Assembly: GCA_964635875.1 (NCBI GenBank)
Contig: CAZWRK010000035.1
Location: 1-36,147, forward strand
Length of the DNA: 36,147 bases
Reading direction: 5' to 3'
Origin: CAZWRK01 sp964635875
Lineage (GTDB): Bacteria > Pseudomonadota > Gammaproteobacteria > Burkholderiales > Aquaspirillaceae
Notes under the pieces: model-generated
The model's database searches: none
Told to the model about the DNA's origin: nothing
The model's input: the letters and a program-made list of their open reading frames with translations, nothing else
Shown: positions 32,207-36,147 of the stretch, piece after piece
Position numbering within the stretch: the first letter of the stretch is position 1
Layout of the letters: each line of letters begins with the position of its first letter
Position numbers and translations under genes: made by a program

Positions 32207-32460
32207 TCAATGATTCCTATAATTTCTTTATCGCTTACAATTCTGTGTGTCTTGTTGTTCAGCGTTAAAACACTTCCGCCGTACTTATTAATTAGAACCC
32301 TATCTCCAACTTTACAGCAAGTTACATCACCACCTATGGATACAACCAAACCGTTTTGCGGTGCTTCCTTATGGGCTTGAGGAATGATGATGTCGCCCAC
32401 TTTATCTTCGGCCTGCTTCATTTCGATCAACACGTTATCTCTAACTGCTTTTAATTTCAC
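32203..32460 (-). CDS. groES: GroES-like co-chaperonin
   Basis: An 85-aa protein with the full GroES pattern: KAVRDNVLIEM at the N-terminus, a mobile loop around residues 16-32 (AEDKVGDIIIPQAHKE), then QNGLVVSIG, VGDRVLINKYGG and a final EIIGIIE strand. GroES caps the GroEL barrel through the hydrophobic part of the mobile loop, here GDIII. Phage versions such as T4 gp31 replace host GroES so that bulky capsid proteins fold; that is a likely role here for the 525-aa capsid protein. GTG start with AAGGAG six bases upstream. No GroEL gene is present, so it must use the host chaperonin. Confidence 0.9.
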   Translation of the reverse strand: MKLKAVRDNVLIEMKQAEDKVGDIIIPQAHKEAPQNGLVVSIGGDVTCCKVGDRVLINKYGGSVLTLNNKTHRIVSDKEIIGIIE

Positions 32461-32881
32461 TGATTCTCCTTGTTAAAATTTCATGAGCCAGCTTGAAGTC
32501 AGGCTTTACTGATGCTCGCTTCCATTTGTTGTGTTCGTGCCATTCCCAGTGGTTCGCATGATTCAATCTCAACCATTCTGCAAAAGCTAATGGTGTCGCA
32601 TGGGCTGAAAGAAGGTTCGACCACTTATGATGTTTAGAGCAGAGCGTAATGCCATTCATAGGCTCGTGGCGGTGCAGAAGAACGGCCCTTGATATCAGGT
32701 GGGCTGCTTCGAGATGTCCGTTACACGGGTCTATAAAGCCCTCTTGTGAGCGTCCTATAACACAACACCCATCGCGCAGCTTTATAAAGGTTGCCCATGC
32801 GGTATCGGCCATCTTCTTCCAGTAGGTTGAGGATCTGTCTTCTTTTCGTTTTTGTAGTTTTGATTTCTTTTTACGCTTCAT
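32441..32881 (-). CDS. HNH endonuclease-type protein
   Basis: The core reads HLEAAHLISR then PMNGITLCSKHHKW. Numbered from a possible GTG start at 32896 (151 aa), C44 or C45, C58, C86 and H89 could hold zinc, and H66, N81 and H90 fit the HNH triad. The N-terminus is very basic (KRKKKSKLQKRKED), suited to DNA binding. I use the ATG at 32881 (146 aa); neither start has a good ribosome binding site. It resembles NinG-like or free-standing HNH proteins that nick DNA in recombination or packaging. It overlaps the co-chaperonin start by 20 bases. Confidence 0.75.
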   Translation of the reverse strand: MKRKKKSKLQKRKEDRSSTYWKKMADTAWATFIKLRDGCCVIGRSQEGFIDPCNGHLEAAHLISRAVLLHRHEPMNGITLCSKHHKWSNLLSAHATPLAFAEWLRLNHANHWEWHEHNKWKRASVKPDFKLAHEILTRRISEIKSS

Positions 32882-32922
32882 TAGTTCAACCAACACTGAG
32901 GAAATTGAACAAGTTGAAAGGC

Positions 32923-33096
32923 TTAATCTGAGCAGTCACTAAAGTATTCAAATCCGCATTCTTCGCACCAGAATCTTTGTCGTGTTTGTTTTGATCTGTC
33001 TTCCTGTAGTTCATGCGGACAATTCTTAATCTCTTCCGGTTTCTTTGTCCAGCCATTAGCCCACCCTAAAAATTTTAATTCCTTTCCTTCACTCAT
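32923..33096 (-). CDS. small zinc-knuckle-type protein, 57 aa
   Basis: The ATG at 33096 overlaps the stop of the gene entering from the gap (ATGA). The peptide begins MSEGKELKFLGWANGW and ends FWCEECGFEYFSDCSD, with C26 plus C44-x2-C47 and C55 as possible metal ligands. The overlap and the zinc pattern make it convincing despite its length. A short AAAGG lies farther upstream than usual, so translation may rely on coupling. Function unknown. Confidence 0.65.
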   Translation of the reverse strand: MSEGKELKFLGWANGWTKKPEEIKNCPHELQEDRSKQTRQRFWCEECGFEYFSDCSD

Positions 33097-33247
33097 TGTA
33101 TTTTCTTTGCCTTTGATTTTATCTCTTTTTGATCCGGTTTGTCCAAAAGCTCACAGCCGCCAGGTGTGGTTGGAACAAGCCCTCCGTTATCTACACTGAC
33201 AACCCATGTTTCAACCGAATTTTTAGATGAAGCTGATATGACGTTTG
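33093..33247 (-). CDS. C-terminal part of a gene entering from the gap
   Basis: An open frame runs from the N block to a TGA at 33095-33093, giving about 50 residues: ...SKNSVETWVVSVDNGGLVPT then a Lys-rich end (DQKEIKSKAKKIQ). The stop overlaps the next gene's ATG, which supports the frame. The upstream part and start are lost in the gap; it need not be the same gene as the one entering the gap from 33403. Family not recognised. Confidence 0.55.
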
Positions 33248-33347
33248 NNNNNNNNNNNNNNNNNNNNNNNNNNNNNNNNNNNNNNNNNNNNNNNNNNNNN
33301 NNNNNNNNNNNNNNNNNNNNNNNNNNNNNNNNNNNNNNNNNNNNNNN
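33248..33347. other. assembly gap (100 N)
   Basis: Second 100-N scaffold gap, in the leftward operon. It breaks the gene starting near 33403 and the one ending at 33093. Whether these are one gene or ends of two, with others lost between them, cannot be told. Confidence 0.95.
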
Positions 33348-33403
33348 GATATTCTACCAATTCTTCCGTCTCCAAGTCTAACCCGACGACCGTGCATAAT
33401 CAT
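33348..33403 (-). CDS. N-terminal fragment of a gene running into the gap
   Basis: The visible residues are MIMHGRRVRLGDGRIGRI, an SH3-like beta start (RVRL.DGRIGRI). The ATG at 33403 lies one base after the upstream TAA, with GGAG eleven bases before it. An in-frame ATG at 33433 would add ten residues but has GGGG directly against it, so I prefer the shorter form. Everything after the 18th residue is in the N block. Confidence 0.45.
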
Positions 33404-33404
33404 G

Positions 33405-33638
33405 TTATTGAGTTCTCCAGCAACGATAACCATCCCCAGTTTTACGCGTGCTAAAAACCTTTCCGGTCTTTTTACGGATATGAAACGATGCAGATTGACA
33501 GCGCTGAGCTATCTTCTTTTCTGTGCCAACAAAGAACGAATCCCCAATCTCCATTTGCATAAACGGAAACGGTTCAGCAAAATCCCTCGGAATGCTCTTT
33601 AAGGTTATACCTTTTTCTATTGTGTACTTATTTTCCAT
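33405..33638 (-). CDS. small phage protein with 'M.IGDSFFV' motif, 77 aa (paralog A)
   Basis: AAAGGAG five bases before the ATG is one of the best ribosome sites in the operon. The protein has FPFMQMEIGDSFFVGTEKK (about residues 24-42), then a basic helix and a beta strand ending GYRCWRTQ. This is a common phage early-gene pattern ('GDSFFV...R...A......G..F..R...G.R.WR'), with a winged-helix-like look and no known function. A second, diverged copy lies at 34466-34693, on the other side of the nuclease gene. Confidence 0.75.
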   Translation of the reverse strand: MENKYTIEKGITLKSIPRDFAEPFPFMQMEIGDSFFVGTEKKIAQRCQSASFHIRKKTGKVFSTRKTGDGYRCWRTQ

Positions 33639-33647
33639 GATACTCCT

Positions 33648-34478
33648 TTATTTGTTTTTTGCGTCTAGCTGCCGATGTTGCTTTCTTATTTCTTCGACAT
33701 CTAATTCTTCTGGTTTTGGTAAATCATTTTCGCAAAGTGGTGTAAATAATCTGTTTTTCAGATATGACCAGTCTTGCAGCTTGGACCAGTACAAACCTTT
33801 AAAATCCTGCAAGGCTCCAAGGAACGAATCGTAACAGAAATCAAAATGCTCATAGACGAAGGCATTACATTTCTTTGAGGCGTCTCTTGGTAGACTTATT
33901 CCGATCATTCCGAAGTTATTTACACCAAGAATTTTTTCGATACATCGCTTATAAGCGGCCATCTGCCATCCTGACTTAACGGAATAAAATCCGGTCTTGA
34001 AATCCAATATGCAAGGAATGTTTTTACCGAATTTAGTGTCGCATAAAGCAATGCAGTCTAGCGTACCCGCAACGCCTGTGTACGAATCATAAACTGTAAG
34101 CTCGTTGGCGAGTGGGCGAATGTTATATTCCTTTTTTATTTTTAACCAGCCATCATAACATCTAATCATATCGGCGCTTAGCTTTGCGTGGTGTATAAAG
34201 AAGTTACCTTCGCAATCCTGTCTAATTAATTCATGAAGCTCAGTTCCGAAATCTCCAGCGGCCTTGAGTGTCTTTTCCTGCTTGGCGGCTGAATTGTTCT
34301 TCATCCAATTCTTGAGTGTCTTTGCTGTGGGTACATCCAACACCGCCGTTACGCTTATCAAACGATCTTCATTAGGCTTTCCAGGAAGATGGTAGGTACG
34401 CCAGTCTTCACCATCCACCCGCTTGATTGATTTTAGATACGGCGTAACTGCCTGTATTCTTTCTTTTAAATCCGACAT
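33648..34478 (-). CDS. PD-(D/E)XK exonuclease of the RecB/Cas4 type
   Basis: A 276-aa protein with the RecB-family nuclease motifs in order: GTELHELI (H82), ANELTVYD (E126), GVAGTLDCIA (D141), ILDFKTG (D159, K161) and WQMAAYKR (Q172, Y176). These residues bind metal and cut DNA ends in phage recombination and host RecB or Cas4 enzymes. The ATG at 34478 has AAAGG eight bases upstream; the GTG at 34484 is less likely. It is flanked by two paralogous small genes, which may form a module with it. Likely role: processing DNA ends for recombination or replication. No annealing protein was identified next to it. Confidence 0.82.
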   Translation of the reverse strand: MSDLKERIQAVTPYLKSIKRVDGEDWRTYHLPGKPNEDRLISVTAVLDVPTAKTLKNWMKNNSAAKQEKTLKAAGDFGTELHELIRQDCEGNFFIHHAKLSADMIRCYDGWLKIKKEYNIRPLANELTVYDSYTGVAGTLDCIALCDTKFGKNIPCILDFKTGFYSVKSGWQMAAYKRCIEKILGVNNFGMIGISLPRDASKKCNAFVYEHFDFCYDSFLGALQDFKGLYWSKLQDWSYLKNRLFTPLCENDLPKPEELDVEEIRKQHRQLDAKNK

Positions 34479-34693
34479 AACCACAACCTTTCTCCGTCGT
34501 CTTTTATTTTAAAGTGCAATCCGTTTTTCTTTTTATGATAATGCTTCATAGCTCTTAGGTTTCTCCTCAATCTTTTATCTGTCGGGCCAGCATCAATGCA
34601 GTCACCAACATTCATTTGCTTTAAGTGGGGCCATTTAAGGTTGGTATGAACCACCTCTTTTATATCTTCAGTTCTGGTTATTTTGTTTTCCAT
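34466..34693 (-). CDS. small phage protein, diverged paralog B of the 77-aa gene, 75 aa
   Basis: Begins MENKITRTEDIKEVV and shares with the gene at 33405-33638 the start MENK, the core 'QM..GD' (HLKQMNVGDCIDAGPTDKR), a basic helix with a KK.G..F motif, and a C-terminal strand with Arg near the end (GERLWLCRI against GYRCWRTQ). The stop overlaps the nuclease start by 13 bases; the start is inside the previous gene by 26 bases. Gene duplication around the nuclease is the likely origin. Function unknown. Confidence 0.72.
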   Translation of the reverse strand: MENKITRTEDIKEVVHTNLKWPHLKQMNVGDCIDAGPTDKRLRRNLRAMKHYHKKKNGLHFKIKDDGERLWLCRI

Positions 34694-35114
34694 AATCTTT
34701 ATGATCGTGCTCTACCCTAAAGAACAGTCCCTCTCTATCTTTCATGTTTGATTTGCATGGCAACAACTCAAGTGTTACGGTGTAAAGACTTAATCCTTCG
34801 TTCGTTTCTGATGTAATAATCCTTCCACATGGTTGCGAAAATTCGTGATGTGAATCTCTGTCATCAGGTTTGTATGACTTTATTGTTACAGCCAATCGTC
34901 CCTGAATATATGGGTCTATCTTTTCAGATGGCCATTTAAACTTTGCCTGATCATCTCTTCGGCCATGAAATATTCCTGTTGCTAGTCCATACATAACAAC
35001 AAGTGCTAAGTCATGGTTGTCGTTATACCAAAGCTCTCCAGCGTTCCACCACTTGTCATTGTCTGGCGCGTGCTGGCGAGGATAACCTAGATTACAAATC
35101 TTTCTGTAGGACAT
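34668..35114 (-). CDS. hypothetical protein, 148 aa
   Basis: The ATG at 35114 has GGGGG about eight bases upstream. The protein begins MSYRKICNLGYPRQHAPDND and mixes beta-type and aromatic residues (KWWNAGELWYNDNHDLALVV; PYIQGRLAVTIKSYKPDDRD). No signature, membrane segment or signal peptide is evident. Cytosolic and coupled to both neighbours by overlaps. Confidence 0.6.
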   Translation of the reverse strand: MSYRKICNLGYPRQHAPDNDKWWNAGELWYNDNHDLALVVMYGLATGIFHGRRDDQAKFKWPSEKIDPYIQGRLAVTIKSYKPDDRDSHHEFSQPCGRIITSETNEGLSLYTVTLELLPCKSNMKDREGLFFRVEHDHKDYGKQNNQN

Positions 35115-35208
35115 GGCTCAATCCCCCATGTTTTAGATGATCAGGGTTTAATTTTAAATTTAATTCGTCTATGTTTATCAAACGAAATAGCGCATAAAAA
35201 TTATTCAT
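35092..35208 (-). CDS. small hypothetical protein, 38 aa
   Basis: The ATG at 35208 shares TAATG with the stop of the upstream gene, and the stop lies 23 bases inside the next gene. The peptide begins MNNFYALFRLINIDELNLKL. The overlap geometry, as at most real junctions in this phage, is the main support; there is no strong Shine-Dalgarno. Function unknown; chance is possible. Confidence 0.4.
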   Translation of the reverse strand: MNNFYALFRLINIDELNLKLNPDHLKHGGLSHVLQKDL

Positions 35209-35399
35209 TATTCAAACCTGTTCGTATCTTGATAATCCACTCCCGCCTTTTCAAAAGCTTCACGCTCTGCCATTTCGTCCGTCTTAACCCGATCATATTC
35301 AGCATCGGGATCAACATCTTTAATGTATTCAGGAGAAAGCTTTGCCCCGAAACCCATGTCGTTTGATTTCTTTTCGTGATGTCGTTTTAATTTACTCAT
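35208..35399 (-). CDS. small charged protein, 63 aa
   Basis: I take the ATG at 35399 (MSKLKRHHEKKSNDMGFGAK), which lies just inside the previous gene, rather than a TTG at 35423. The N-terminus is basic and the C-terminal half acidic (DVDPDAEYDRVKTDEMAERE). It looks like a soluble small accessory protein. No family recognised. Confidence 0.6.
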   Translation of the reverse strand: MSKLKRHHEKKSNDMGFGAKLSPEYIKDVDPDAEYDRVKTDEMAEREAFEKAGVDYQDTNRFE

Positions 35400-35631
35400 C
35401 CTTATCCATCCATATTTGTACAACGCGGTACTGCCAAGGCTTTAAATCTTTCGGAGGTTTATTGATGTAGGCGTTAATCACTTCACTTGCCTCATTCCAA
35501 AAAACATCCATTGCTTCTGGTGAGCAATACTGACATGAGGTAATAATTTTTTTGAGTTGATCGCTAAATACAGAATCCGTATCGGGAACCTGATCGCAAA
35601 TTTTATTCAATACATCAGGAAGATGTCTCAC
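35392..35631 (-). CDS. hypothetical protein, 79 aa
   Basis: ATGA overlap with the upstream stop (35631-35628). MRHLPDVLNKICDQVPDTDS and the Trp-rich C-terminus (KPWQYRVVQIWMDKDE) are mostly helical. Cys33/Cys36 (CQYC) might form a metal knuckle but there are too few ligands to claim it. Function unknown. Confidence 0.62.
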   Translation of the reverse strand: MRHLPDVLNKICDQVPDTDSVFSDQLKKIITSCQYCSPEAMDVFWNEASEVINAYINKPPKDLKPWQYRVVQIWMDKDE

Positions 35632-35870
35632 TTGATATTGACAACTTTCTTGACGGTTTCTGTTTTGACTTCAACCGAACCGTGAACGCAGGCGATAATA
35701 TATTTACCTTCATCATGTTTTTCGGTTAGTAATTTAATGGCGGACTTGCGCGTAGATGACTCGCCAACAATTTCATAGACTCCTTCCAACCCATCTTCTG
35801 ATGTATTTTTAAGGACAATGAATTTGCTATTACTTCGTTTACGTTTGGGTTTCTGTTCTATCGCTTCCAT
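35628..35870 (-). CDS. hypothetical protein, 80 aa
   Basis: The ATG at 35870 has AGGAAGG six bases upstream. The N-terminus is basic (MEAIEQKPKRKRSNSKF) and the rest is a small alternating strand-helix fold (FIVLKNTSEDGLEGVYEIVG; KLLTEKHDEGKYIIACVHGS). It could be a small DNA- or protein-binding factor. Family not recognised. Confidence 0.65.
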   Translation of the reverse strand: MEAIEQKPKRKRSNSKFIVLKNTSEDGLEGVYEIVGESSTRKSAIKLLTEKHDEGKYIIACVHGSVEVKTETVKKVVNIK

Positions 35871-36084
35871 TTTTACCTTCCTGTTTTTTTACTAGTTTAA
35901 GAGCTTCTTTTAATTGGCCTAACAACATTTCCATTTGAACTATAGACATTGGGACGTTGTGTTCCCATCTGTCTATTCCGTCAGATCCGCATATATAAAG
36001 TTCGTGATCCTTCGATCTGAGTCCTGGGCATATTAAATCAAGCGAGTATTGCCACTTGTATTTATCTATATGGTAATTACTCAC
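35839..36084 (-). CDS. hypothetical protein, 81 aa
   Basis: GTG start at 36084, overlapping the end of a short upstream frame by eight bases. MSNYHIDKYKWQYSLDLICP leads to a C-terminal charged helix (LLGQLKEALKLVKKQEGKNG). Its 3' end overlaps the next gene by 32 bases. The GTG has only a weak ribosome site. Function unknown. Confidence 0.6.
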   Translation of the reverse strand: MSNYHIDKYKWQYSLDLICPGLRSKDHELYICGSDGIDRWEHNVPMSIVQMEMLLGQLKEALKLVKKQEGKNGSDRTETQT

Positions 36085-36142
36085 TGAGTTTGTCCAAGGC
36101 TTCTTGTTTGATTTTTACTTTGTACATTTTAACCTCGCGCAT
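36077..36142 (-). CDS. very short coupled ORF at the right edge
   Basis: Two in-frame ATGs (36142 and 36127) give 21 or 16 residues (MYKVKIKQEALDKLSE for the shorter). GAGG lies six bases before the ATG at 36127, a good site. The stop falls eight bases inside the GTG start of the next gene, so it may act as a translational leader for that gene. The window ends five bases upstream of 36142, so a longer gene from outside cannot be excluded unless the map is circular. Confidence 0.35.
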   Translation of the reverse strand: MREVKMYKVKIKQEALDKLSE

Positions 36143-36147
36143 ACTTA

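Noticed and set aside
1..36147. tRNA genes, integrase, attachment sites
   Set aside because: None was recognised by eye in either strand; no cloverleaf with a T-loop GGTTCRA motif was noticed in the gene-free stretches.

Overview
This window looks like nearly all of a tailed dsDNA phage genome, most likely a short-tailed (podovirus-like) phage of an uncultured Gram-negative bacterium. Seen directly: a terminase, portal, scaffold and capsid block. Next come adhesin-like fibre genes, a lysis-like block, connector and nozzle-like genes, and a set of large ejection-type proteins. No tail tape-measure or tail-tube gene is recognisable. The host inference rests on Sec-type signal peptides and a lipobox lipoprotein, so it is tentative. 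Two 100-N blocks (1222-1321 and 33248-33347) are assembly gaps whose true length is unknown.

Layout. (1) 1-2011, minus strand: small accessory genes reading leftward, led by a 130-aa gene at 1619-2011 that is flanked by two inverted repeats sharing a TTAATCTGT half-site. (2) 2012-3171: the only long gene-free stretch. It holds a GC-rich, hairpin-dense block (about 2160-2700), an array of TCT-headed repeats spaced mostly 11 bp (2705-2805), a duplicated 13-mer and a pyrimidine tract. It is a candidate control region, origin and/or structured RNA. (3) 3172-31450, plus strand: one long late operon with genes packed at ATGA or TAATG overlaps. A strong sigma70-type promoter sits at 9464-9491, just before the major capsid gene. 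(4) 31392-36147, minus strand: a tightly coupled early-type operon with small unknown genes, a PD-(D/E)XK nuclease, an HNH protein, a GroES-like co-chaperonin and, last, a small-terminase-like HTH protein whose 3' end overlaps the end of the late operon.

The two minus-strand blocks are probably one operon. The gene running off the left edge (240 to 1) has an exactly in-frame TAA if position 1 is joined to position 36147. The window would then be a closed circular map with one divergent control region and one convergent junction. Early genes would read leftward from 2011 around to 31392, and late genes rightward from 3172 to 31450. No polymerase, helicase, integrase, RNA polymerase or endolysin is recognisable; some may be in the gaps.

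The most unusual feature is 11222-17467. Six of seven consecutive genes between the capsid and lysis genes begin with textbook Sec signal peptides, yet encode fibre-like, YadA-like or Gly-Gly-repeat proteins typical of phage fibres or bacterial adhesins. This suggests that the phage exports a set of adhesin-like proteins to the host envelope, or uses a fibre assembly route I do not recognise.
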